From Diphasiastrum complanatum (Eukaryota > Streptophyta > Lycopodiopsida > Lycopodiales > Lycopodiaceae): a stretch of DNA of 64,000 nucleotides. The notes beneath the pieces are model-generated. The model ran no database searches. It was not told the origin of the DNA and was given only the letters and a program-made list of their open reading frames with translations. Made by a program: the position numbers and the translations under genes. The stretch's first letter is position 1. The number at the start of each line of letters is the position of its first letter. The stretch is from positions 4,660,433 to 4,724,432 of the forward strand of contig CM055111.1 of the NCBI GenBank assembly GCA_029204225.1, written 5' to 3'. This document shows positions 1 through 9,640 of the stretch, one piece after another.

Positions 1-455
1 TTCTCTTGTCTTAAGATACGTAAGATAGTACGGAGATGATTAGCATGCTCTTTGAGTGTTCTGCTATAGATCAGAATATCGTCCAGAAACACTACTACGA
101 ACTTCCCCAAATATGGATGAAATAAATCGTTCATCATTTGCTGGAAAGTAGCCGTAGCATTTGTCAAACCAAAGGGCAATACAAGAAACTCGTAGTGGCC
201 AAACCTGGTCCTAAAACCGGTTTTAGATACATCTTCCGGATGCATCCTAATCTGATGGTATCCCGTACGTAGATCAATTTTTGTGAAGTATTTAGCTCCA
301 TTCAATTGATCTATGAGATCGTCCAGCCTAGGCAACGGGTATTTATTCTAAACAGTTAGTTTGTTCAAACCCTTGTAATCTACACATAGCCGGAAACTCC
401 CATCTTTCTTACTCTTAAGAAGGACAGGTGCTCCCCATGGAGATTTACTTGGTCT
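1..455 (-). pseudogene. Ty3/gypsy reverse transcriptase fragment
   Basis: Reading the minus strand from about 455 down to 1 gives a gypsy-type reverse transcriptase: [20 protein letters not shown], then [13 protein letters not shown], then [15 protein letters not shown], then [20 protein letters not shown], and the catalytic block [13 protein letters not shown] near 78-113. This enzyme copies element RNA into DNA. An in-frame TAG follows LNKLTV at about 347-349, so the copy is dead. The upstream Gag-protease part is missing, since homology stops at about 455, and the downstream part lies beyond the left edge. RT assignment is firm; the lineage within Ty3/gypsy is not resolved. Confidence 0.92.
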
Positions 456-2545
456 TATGTCTAACACACACAAAGGGTAGTCTGATAGGCCACAGCGGAA
501 TAGAGCCGTCACCCCCCAATCAAAGCAAAACAATGATGAAACAACTGAAAACTGATGAATAAGGATGGATAACTTTAGAGACTAAGAATGCAGAGCAGTT
601 CTGATTTGATTAGATGTCAGTGTAGGTGTCGTAGACAACCGTAAAGAGAATGCGAACGATTAGGCATCTGAGACAACTGTGCTCTTCTCTGTTATCGACA
701 AAAAGAAATGAGAACAATTAGGCGTCAATGACCGCAGTACATTTTGGCATTTAAGGAGTTATTGACACTAGAGGAGAAAAGTAAGAGGCATTCAAGCATG
801 AATGCAATTGATGAGAACAATAGCAAATATGTATATTCAGTTTGTAATAACAACTATTAGATCACAAGGCAATCGAACTGATAAGCGTGTGATCCTACTT
901 ACAGAAGCAAATCAATTGGTATGGTTTTGAATACTTTTAACTCTCGCTATAATGAGCACTAACTCTGAGGAGTCAACTACTAGAAGACCGCTTTTGGTCG
1001 TTTGATATATGTTCTTAAGTTTTGTATATGTTTACTCTTCAAACGTTCAGATGTTTATATAGTTATTAGAAGATCCTTTGGTTATTCTAATTATAGTTTA
1101 AAGGATCATTAGTAGCCCTTGGTACTGATCCGTAGATCGGTTATTGGTGGAGCGTGAAGACGTAAGCAATTACTTGAAATCTCCTTCAGGAGCAAGTCCA
1201 AAAACTTGAAAGAGCAAATTAAACCCACTAGCATAAACACAAAAAAAGAGAGTCACAAAGATGCTTGAAAACCATTCCAAAGGGGCCTCTAGCTAACAAA
1301 TGAGGAATTCAAAGAAAAACATTATGAAAATGAGATTTTGCGTGTTGGAGATTAAAATCTAGCTCAAAGTCCTTAACAAAAGAGATGAGACTATCATTTT
1401 CTTGTGGATGAAGTAGCTCCAGAGAAATTAAAAGAGGGGAAGAAACGTGGTGACTAAGATGAGGTAGATAGTATGGCACCACAATATCGGAGGAGTCAAG
1501 CAAGAAATCCACAACATCACGACACATCAAGTAGGAGGACTAATATCCATGACTTGTAGAGTAGGAGGACTAATATCCATGACTTGTAGCGATGAGAATT
1601 TTTTTTGAGGAACCATATTGACAATGAAAGAGTCTACCCCTATAAACAAAACCTGAAAATAACGTGTTGCAAACTAAATCACATTGTAAAATTCCCATAC
1701 TAGGCTGCAAAATCCACTTAACTCAGAATAAAAAAAACTACATAATTTGGCTTTTGAAAGGCGCTCGGAAATTGAAAACTTATTGAATTTGAAAAAGAAT
1801 ATGATTAGAAAGGCAATGACCCAAGATCCAAAAACATGATTCTAGACCAAACACACACAAAAGCTATTGTACTGGTAGATGCTTGGCACTAAAACGTTGT
1901 AAAAAAGGCCCTACAACCTCAAAATTTCACCCAGATTTTTTAGCAAAATCGAAATTGATTCTAGCATGTTTTGAAACTAAGGTACAGCTTCAAAAAGAGC
2001 ACTACTAGTATGCCTAATTGCTCTCAAGCCGCCAACTAGAAACTTTAGGTAGACACATAAATAATTGCATGGAAGGTTGATACTTGTAATAGACTATATA
2101 TGGATTTATTTCAACTCATGTTATTCCCTTCAATTATAGCAAATCTATTCTACTTCTTAGTCTCACTTATAAATACCATATTTTTCTTCAAGTACAAATG
2201 TCCACTATTGTTTTTTGTGGGGGCTTTTTTTATCAATACTATCATAGCTTTGCCGAAATAGCAGTAAGCTATTGCGATAATTTGCTAAACGTTAAGTTGT
2301 CACTCTTAGGTGAGTATGAGTATCAAAATGGATTTTTATTTTTATTGTTTATTCTTTTTGAATGCAGTTTTTGTTTTTTCATTTTTTAGCTTTTTGAATG
2401 TATCTTGAACCCAAAAGGCAAAGCTTATTTTGATATTTTGCATCATTTTTATTCTTATTATTTTGAGGATATTTATGACAATGTTGTTGCTTTTTTTTGT
2501 GGATGTATAAACTTTATCATTAAGTTCCATTTATTCTATTTATTC
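456..2545. other. Intergenic, no recognisable gene
   Basis: Only short chance reading frames are present. I see no family motif, LTR pair or RNA gene. The one clear structure is the 30-bp tandem duplication listed separately. Confidence 0.6.
1531..1590. repeat. 30-bp tandem duplication
   Basis: The unit beginning GTAGGAGGACTAATATCCAT occurs twice back to back with a period of 30 bases and one mismatch at the end of the second unit. Confidence 0.9.
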
Positions 2546-2661
2546 AAGGAGTGGTGAATGCTTCTTGGTTTCCAAGGGGAGGCTCGAACCTGAGACCAAA
2601 GAAACTTTGGATGTCAAGCTAACCAACTAAGACAACCCCGTTGGTTAAGGAGTGGTGAATG
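2546..2661 (-). mobile_element. tRNA-like mini-SINE with 15-bp target-site duplication
   Basis: An 86-bp insert (2561-2646) is bounded by a perfect 15-bp direct repeat, AAGGAGTGGTGAATG, at 2546-2560 and 2647-2661. On the minus strand the insert has a tRNA-like layout: an A-box-like TTAGTTGGTTAGC, a short hairpin CCAAAGTTTCTTTGG where an anticodon arm would lie, and a B-box GGTTCGAGCC. It ends in a short tail (TTGGAAACCAAGAAG) rather than poly(A). The same body and tail recur at 24004-24095, which argues for a retroposon family over a single tRNA pseudogene. The A and B boxes are the internal promoter of RNA polymerase III in tRNA-derived SINEs. Confidence 0.8.
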
Positions 2662-4089
2662 GTACGAGCATATGTGCATGGCTCGGATGTTAGCTTTGTG
2701 ATGGTGCAATGAAAACAAATCAAAAGTCAAAATAATAATAATCCAATTGACTTTGGTCTCTGTCAAGCATTAGCTATAAGTGAATCTCATACTAAGGTCC
2801 ATTTTACACTACATGCCTGGTAAGTACAAAATTTGAAATAGAGCTTTCTTATTGGTCCAGGAGAAAAATAGGATTCTCACCCTTTCCCATTAACATCCAC
2901 TTGTCACTATGTGGCAGATGACATGGCAGGGACCCACAACCACACTGGGGCAAGTCAAATCCATTTTTTGGGCCAGCCAATGTCCCCTGGCATGTTGGCC
3001 TGCATTTTGAAGTCTTTTTAACCCTTCAATGCCAATATCCTTTCACTGAAATGCATTTCAATTTTGACCTTTCCAGTTGAAAGTGATTGCTTGAAAAAAA
3101 CTTAGAGCACCCTTCAAATGGGCCAATCATATTGTAGCCCTTCATTTAACACTTACCAACCAAATGTCGATTGGGGGTGGTAATTTGCCGTCAACTCACT
3201 TGCCAAGATTCAAAAAATGGGTGGCAAGTGAAAGGGCCAGGCAAAGGGACTTGCCAGTAGTATGAAACCACCCTAAGTATGTGGATATGCCTGAATCGCA
3301 AAACTTTGGGATATATTAAGGGGCTCTTTCTCTATGTAACTTATTGAGGATGACACAAGTGTCCTCTCTCAAGGTGTCTACCTCTACACGACTAATTTCC
3401 ACTCTCTCCAAGGTGACACAGGTGTCATCTCTCCAAGTGTCTACCTCTACAAGACTACTTTCAACTCACGTACCCATACACAAAAATCAAAATAAAACTA
3501 GACAAGATAACCGTGGAGAGTAGGAGAGGCTTTCCTTACCATGTATGACATACTTTACAAAGAACTTCATTCCTTTGGAAATTATATTTAAGCTTTGTGG
3601 GTGAGTTGTTTTATAGAAAAGGATCTTGAAAGTGACATATATGTTACATCATGAAATCTTGAAGTCCATATAGATTTTCATAAGTAGTTTGAAGCTCCCC
3701 AATGTTCATAAAAAATTTAGGGCAACACATTACACCTCGTAAAAATTCAAAATCTATGAACCATAAAAATAGTTTTAGTCTTAATGTAATCGATACCTTA
3801 TGAATATTATGCTCATTTTTAGACAAAAAAAACAAAAAATATGTGTTTTTTTCAAAGGCATATTCTGCACTTTTTTTTTTCTGCCTATCTGTGCCCGTCC
3901 GTACTGCATCTGTACGATTGCCATGTGGTGCATTTGTAGTGGTTAGTCAAAGTCAAACCTGTCTATTATGCTTCGTAATGTACTTGTGAAATTTTTTTAT
4001 AAGTGATCTTTACACTAGATTCAACGACCATTCAATTATGACTCAACATAATGATCTTGTCATTATTTTGTGCAAAAGTATATTAGGGG
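2662..4089. other. Intergenic upstream of the UBA2-like gene
   Basis: No coding exon is recognised. The stretch holds a 63-bp tandem duplication (listed) and AT-rich DNA. Some inverted short words around 2800-3280 could be MITE remains, but I cannot define ends. Confidence 0.5.
3352..3477. repeat. 63-bp tandem duplication with GACAC/GTGTC palindromes
   Basis: Two diverged 63-bp copies (3352-3414 and 3415-3477), each opening with a small inverted repeat (GACACAAGTGTC, GACACAGGTGTC) and containing GTGTCTACCTCTACA. Confidence 0.85.
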
Positions 4090-4106
4090 TGCCCCATACT
4101 TTAAGG

Positions 4107-4206
4107 GCCAAGGCCCAATAATGCCCAATTGGAGGCCAAATAGAAGGTTGAAAAAAACACAACGAGAGCGTCATCAATTAGGGTTTGGCTCTGCCCCTTT
4201 ATAAAG
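4107..4206 (+). promoter_or_regulatory. Promoter of the UBA2-like gene: site II, telo box, TATA
   Basis: A GGCCCA (site II, complement of TGGGCC) lies at 4112-4117 with a near match TGCCCA at 4122-4127. A telo-box TTAGGGTTT is at 4178-4186 and a TATA-like TTTATAAAG at 4198-4206, about 118 bases before the ATG. A CT-rich leader follows. Site II plus telo box is a known combination in plant promoters of translation and RNA-handling genes active in growing cells. The transcription start itself is inferred. Confidence 0.6.
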
Positions 4207-4323
4207 CATCGTCGTCTTCCTTTTTCTCTCACTTTTTCTTCTTTTTCTTTGCCTTCCTCGCTCGCTCCATCGATCGATCGCTGGCTCTCTTGCATTTGAG
4301 ATCTTGCTGTTCGTTTTCTAAAG

Positions 4324-5619
4324 ATGCCGATCGAGACTAAGCAGAAGAAACGCAAGACGGAAGACAAAGATACATCGTCGGAATGGAACAATGATGATCT
4401 TAAGACGCTCTTAGACACCCTAACGAAGGAGCATCTCGTGGACCTCCTGCAGGATGCAGCCCTGCGGCACTCGGATATACTCAAGGATGTGCGCAAGACT
4501 GCAGATAAGGATCCTGTGCCTCGGAAGCTGTTTGTGAGGGGGTTGGGGTGGGACACCAAGGCGGAAGCCATGCAGAAAGTGCTATCGAAATTTGGTGAAA
4601 TTGAAGAAGCAGTTGTGGTGAGTGACAGGAAGACCCAAAAGGGGCGTGGATATGGATTTGTCACATTTGTTCACTTAGATTCTGCCCTTCGTGCTTTGAA
4701 GGATCCTAACAACACCATTGAAGGACGGGTTACTGTATGCCATCTCGCCTCGCAGGGTTCCGAACCCGCAAAACATGCGACTGAGGATGTTGTTACTCAT
4801 CGTAAGATCTATGTTAGCAATGTTCCTGAAGATTTTACTTCTGAAAAGCTGCACAAGTTCTTTTCACAGTATGGTGAGATTGCAGAAGGTCCCCTTGGCT
4901 TTGACAAATCAGGTAAATCACGAGGGTTTTCCCTTATTGTGTACCAAGCATTAGAAGGAGCAAAGAAAGCCTTGGAAGATCCTGTTAAGATAATAGATGG
5001 ACATAAAATGAGATGTAAGCTTGCGGAAGGTGGTCCCAGGGTTAAGGAGCCCTCAGAAGCCAAGGAAGGGGGGCAATCTGTTCAACCTTTTCTTCCTAGT
5101 TATGGCAGTGGAGTTATAGGCGGGTATGGTATTCCTCTTGATCCGTCTGCACTGTCCTCGGGGTTAGCCTTAAACCCCGGCTTTGCCAATTCTTTAAGCA
5201 ATTCCTACGCAAATTTGTCCAGCCTGGGTCTTGGTGCGTCAATGAATCCTTCACTTTATGCTTTACGAGCTTCAATGGACCCTTCTCTTGCTGCGAATCT
5301 GTACCCTATTTCTTCTGATAGCATGGCTCAGGGTTTAGCTTCGGGGTTAGGCTATGGTCTTTATCAGGCTGGTGGCTCGGTGGGGCTGGCTTCATTAGGA
5401 GCACAGTCAGGGGGGATGGCATCATACCCTGCACAGCTTGCTGCTTATGCCCGACTTGCAGCTTTGTACGATGCAGGAAGCAGCTCAGCCTCACAAGGTG
5501 GCGCAATACCAGGATCTGCTATTCCTTCTTACTCGACTGCACATCTTGGAGCAACCCCAGCAGAAAGGGCTCGAAACGCTGGAGCTCTTGGCTCGCTGGG
5601 TACTTATTACGATCGTTAA
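4324..5619 (+). CDS. UBA2: UBP1-associated protein 2 (UBA2)-like RNA-binding protein with two RRMs
   Basis: A single uninterrupted 431-residue frame beginning at the first ATG after a CT-rich leader. Residues 7-11 form a basic nuclear-localisation-like cluster (QKKRK). RRM1 covers about 68-143 with RNP2 KLFVRG (68-73) and RNP1 KGRGYGFV (106-113). RRM2 covers about 161-236 with KIYVSN (161-166) and KSRGFSLI (198-205). The rest is a low-complexity Gly/Ser/Ala/Leu/Tyr-rich tail. This order, the N-terminal helical segment (LLDTLTKEHLVDLLQDAA) and the length match plant UBA2a/b/c proteins (roughly 400-480 residues), nuclear RNA-binding partners of UBP1 linked to U-rich RNA binding, stress, ABA and wound responses. 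The coding region has no intron, as usual in the family. Which UBA2 paralogue it is cannot be decided. Confidence 0.93.
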   Translation: MPIETKQKKRKTEDKDTSSEWNNDDLKTLLDTLTKEHLVDLLQDAALRHSDILKDVRKTADKDPVPRKLFVRGLGWDTKAEAMQKVLSKFGEIEEAVVVSDRKTQKGRGYGFVTFVHLDSALRALKDPNNTIEGRVTVCHLASQGSEPAKHATEDVVTHRKIYVSNVPEDFTSEKLHKFFSQYGEIAEGPLGFDKSGKSRGFSLIVYQALEGAKKALEDPVKIIDGHKMRCKLAEGGPRVKEPSEAKEGGQSVQPFLPSYGSGVIGGYGIPLDPSALSSGLALNPGFANSLSNSYANLSSLGLGASMNPSLYALRASMDPSLAANLYPISSDSMAQGLASGLGYGLYQAGGSVGLASLGAQSGGMASYPAQLAAYARLAALYDAGSSSASQGGAIPGSAIPSYSTAHLGATPAERARNAGALGSLGTYYDR

Positions 5620-5880
5620 AGGTCAGAATACAAGCTATTTTGTGTGTTAAGGATGCTTCGGATATCTAGTTCTTTGTCTTCAATGCTTGAAATCGCCCAT
5701 GTTCATCTCACTCATATTTGTTGGTTGCGTAAGTTGGTAGATGTGTTGACCTCATTTGGCTTCCCCTGGAAGACGGAACTTAGATGAAGGTATCTAATGC
5801 CGAACCACCTTGCTATTGCCGTGGTTCCTGCAACGTTTGAGTTTTGACACGTTTGTTTCCTTGAAGTTAAGGACTGGGAT

Positions 5881-6164
5881 CAGCTGCATGTAAACAGCCG
5901 AATATAGTTCAGGCGCTCATTGGTTCTTGGAGCGTCATGGTGGTTTCTTATTTATAAGTTGGTGAAATCTTTTTCAAGCAATTCTGTTCTTCTCAACTCT
6001 TTCTGTCAAGAATTGAACAATTCAGCTGCATGTAAACAGCCGAATATAGTTCAAGCGCTCAATGGTTCTTGGAGCGTCATGGTGGTTTCTCATTTATAAG
6101 TTGGTGAAATCTTTTTCAAGCAATTTTGTTCTTCTCAACTCTTTCTGTCAAGAATTGAACAATT
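5881..6164 (+). repeat. 142-bp tandem duplication just after the UBA2 stop
   Basis: Copies at 5881-6022 and 6023-6164, each starting CAGCTGCATGTAAACAGCCG, with about four mismatches. The similarity suggests a recent duplication inside the probable 3' UTR. Confidence 0.95.
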
Positions 6165-6840
6165 CAACTTTCTCGAATTAGCAATATCCCAGGTAGACAT
6201 GGTCTTTGTGATGGAAAACTGCTGCAGTTGGCCATAGTGTCCATTGCCCTTCTGGCAAAGATTTTGAGCAATGCTTAGTTGTTACTATCTGAGGGATTTG
6301 TTGGCTAGTCCATCAGCCTCATGCATTATTGTCTAGGACATCTTCTACAGTTTGATTTCAGTCATTTCTTTGGAATGGTTATGTTTTGTCTCCTCTGCAG
6401 ATGATTGGGGAACTTTGATGAAGCCTGTTGTTAAGGACAATCATTTGTTACGATTACGACCTTGTGATTTGACCAGATTAACTACTCCTCTATTTTCTTT
6501 GGAATCATCATATAAATTATGCTGCAATTTGAGATTCTTGCTATATCAGGATGTTCTGGAAGAGGTCAGGAACCTCTTTGATTTTTTCAATCAATCCTTT
6601 GGTAGTATATTTGATTTTTGGTCCTCATTCTTAGTGCTGTTCTAACAATTGTGCTGGGATAGAAGAATCTCTGGCACAGCAGAAGGCAGGGCTTTTCTTG
6701 ATTATTTGTGTCAGAAGGATAAGATGCGTGCATTCTGTGTTGGAAAGTTAATGAATCTTTCACGTGATTGTTCTTGAAGTTTATAGGATGTCCCATTTTA
6801 TATGCTATGCTGTTTTATGCTGTTCATTGTCCTACTTTTA

Positions 6841-7300
6841 TTTGCATGTTTGATTTGCGATCTTTTGCTAGACTCTTGCAGCACTCATGGTCCTCTTTTC
6901 ACAGCAATTTTGAGTATGAAGGTGGTTTGGCAACCTGACGATTAAAAGATCATTTTTGACCTAGTACACAGCGTCCCGGTGTGTTTTCATGAGAGAGGCA
7001 TTCTCTATTCCCTATTTAATTGTGTGCCAATCCTTTCAAGTGCTGGTGGACCTTGGAGCCCAATTTCATTTTCCTACATTGTATGGAATTTTTTGCAAAT
7101 TTGATTTATGATATTTGCTAACTTGCTAGACCCTGTGAGCACTGAAGTTCCTCTCTTTGCAGCAATTTCGAGTGTGAAGGTGAATTGGCAGCTTGAAAAT
7201 TATATGGTCGTTTTGACCTACGACACAAAGTTTCTGGTGTTTTCTTGAGCATTATTAATTTCCTATGAAGTGCTTTTTAATCCTTTCAACTGCTGGTGGA
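6841..7300 (+). repeat. Diverged direct duplication (about 250-bp period) with paired splice-acceptor sites
   Basis: Segments 6841-7050 and 7091-7300 align throughout: a shared TTTGCTA, a T-rich tract ending CACAG or TGCAG directly before CAATTTTGAG / CAATTTCGAG, then GTGTTTTC and CTGCTGGTGGA. Both copies keep the acceptor-like AG. Confidence 0.8.
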
Positions 7301-8439
7301 TCCTCATTTTTTGTTGGTACCTTTACGTGATCCTTATTTTTTTTGGGAGGGCAAGGTCAAAGAAACTTGCCTTAGTGTGTTTTCTTGGGGTTTTGAAAAT
7401 CCTGAAAGGGAAGTATTTTTTAGAATTTAAGAGGATCTTTGATGTTGTTTTTCTTGTTATTGTTGTCTGTTGCAGTATCTGCCAATGTTGACATTATAAA
7501 GCCTCAGTCAATTGGCTTATTGATGTTTGCCACCTCATTTGATGAAGCTAGTACACCATGTTCACTCGCTTTATGCCTGTTGCTATCCAATTGAGAATTT
7601 CAGTTATTTTGGTTGGAAAACCCTGCTGGAAATTAAAAATTTATATTTCTCGAAAGGTCATGTTTTTTGACAAATATGGCGAGCAGATTTAAAGTCTTAC
7701 ATGCATCAGTTCATGTTGGAGTATATAGAACATTGATACCTTACTTTTCTTCCTCTGATCACAAAGTTTTTGTCGATTATATTTTCATGCTCTTGTGTTG
7801 GAACCTTGGATGTTGCCATGAAGGCCATATTTTTGCATGTTTTGTTTCCTTAGTAGACCATTTCTCTATCACCCATTTTATCTGCTGAATCTAGTAGTAC
7901 TTTCGAGTTTTGGAAATCAAAGATGCTGTTTCTAAACAGTCACTCTGGCCTGCTTTTTTGAAGGCAGAAGATCTTTTCGCTTTGGCAAGGAAAGTCCTGG
8001 GCCTCTTTCATGCTGGAGCCTCAGGCAATTGTCAAGTTGGACAAATATGGCAACATCCATGGATGGTCTTGCATTGCGAATCAAGAATAGCTAGCTGCTC
8101 CTAAAGAATCATGCTCTATTTAGGGATGACTTGTTTCAGAAAGTTAATGTTTTTTTTTTCATGGAAAGCAGGTCAGTGACACCATCAAGAATATGTTTAA
8201 AAATGGTTTTATTGAGGACGAAAACATAATCCAGGACGAGAAGGTTATAACTTGTAGCAGAAACTGTGAAGCAGAAGTTTTTATCTTCTGTTGTCTTTTT
8301 ACTGTCCTTTTTTTATTCAGTAAATCACCATGCTGAGCTATTATTGTCGTATGATACATTATAGTATTCAAGTGATAGAAGGCGTACCGACTTTTTCTTC
8401 AAGTCGGCGTGATGTTTTTTATTTTTGGCAGCTACACCG

Positions 8440-9330
8440 AGCTGCAAATGTTGCAAGATTCATCATGGTTGCCCTTTTTGTTTTACTGCTTTGCAGATGA
8501 GTGTTACATGGTTTTCCAGGAAGAACGACGCAGATGTGTTTATCAAGTATTCTCTAGGCAATTTTTTTTTCTTGGGTCTGTTTTTGGTTTCAGTTACTAT
8601 CCAATTTAGTTGTTCTGTCCCGTGCCAAGTGTCCACTTCATGATTCTACAGCACATGTATTTTTCAAGGCATTTTTTCTTTGGGCCTTTGCAAAGCTTTT
8701 TTGTTTCACTACATGCTACCGATAACTGTTCATATGTGTTGATGATGAGCATAATTATTGTGGGACTGGGTCCAAGCTATGGAGGACTGATCCCATGATT
8801 TGAGTTCTATTGGATGAAACTTAGTGGAACAACTTAAATCCATCTTCCATGTTCTGTTTTCCAATATTTTACTGCAGCTGCTGTTCCTATTACAGAAGTT
8901 GCACGAGTCAGATTCTGGTTTCCCATATTGTTTCACTTCTTTGCAGATGAGTGTTAGACAATTTCCAAAAGAACGACTCAGATACGTTTATCAAATGTTT
9001 TCGAGGCAAATGTTTTGTTGTGTCAAGTTTCGACTTCATGATTGTACAATTTGTACTTTTCAGGGCGTTTAAAACCCTTATTGGAACTTAATTCCATCTT
9101 CCATGTTCTGTTTTCCAATATTTTACTGCAGCTGCTTTTTACAGAAGTTGCACGAGTCAGATTCTGGTTGCCCGTATTGTTTCACTGCTTTGCTGATGAG
9201 TGTTACACGATTTCCACGAAGAATGACTCAGATGTGTTTATCAAGCGCTTTTGAGGCAAATGTTTTCTTGTGTCAAGTTTCAACTTCATGATTGTACAGT
9301 TTGTACGTTTCAGGGGCGTTTTTGGGCCTT
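8440..9330 (+). repeat. Three degenerate copies of a module with CTTTGCAGATGAGTGTTA
   Basis: Anchors at about 8490, 8940 and 9188 read TTTGCAGATGAGTGTTACA, TTTGCAGATGAGTGTTAGA and TTTGCTGATGAGTGTTACA, so the third has lost the AG. Copies 2 and 3 also share about 100 upstream bases beginning CCATCTTCCATGTTCTG (period about 254), and all share TTCATGATTGTACA or TTCATGATTCTACA further on. Confidence 0.85.
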
Positions 9331-9640
9331 TGCAATGTTTTCTGATTTTACTACATGCTATGGGACGGCTGCTTATAGGTGTTGATGACCATAACTATCT
9401 TGCGCTTGGGTTCCGCCTAGTGGAATGACTTTGATGATTTGAACTTTTTTGGATGAACCTTAGCTAGACGTTCCATCTTCTGTTTCTCAAGATATTTAGT
9501 AGCATGTTCCTATTGGTGTTCTAAGCTTGGGATAGAGGACATAAGGGGGTATGAGATTCTTTTTCCCGAAAAGTTTTACTTCGTTGTAGAGATCACACCG
9601 CAGCAATTTTTATAGATCAAATATGATGATTGAGCACAAA

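Larger units (their letters stand above)
5620..9640 (+). other. Probable long, intron-containing 3' UTR of the UBA2-like gene
   Basis: No long coding frame follows the stop, but the T-rich sequence is studded with acceptor-like sites: CTCTGCAG near 6400, CTTTTCACAG near 6903, CTCTTTGCAG near 7161, TTTTTGGCAG near 8430 and CTTTGCAG at about 8497 and 8944. Three sets of tandem duplications lie inside it. Arabidopsis UBA2 genes are known for introns and alternative splicing after the stop codon, so spliced UTR exons are plausible. The 3' limit is my guess, based on where the duplicated modules stop. Confidence 0.45.
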
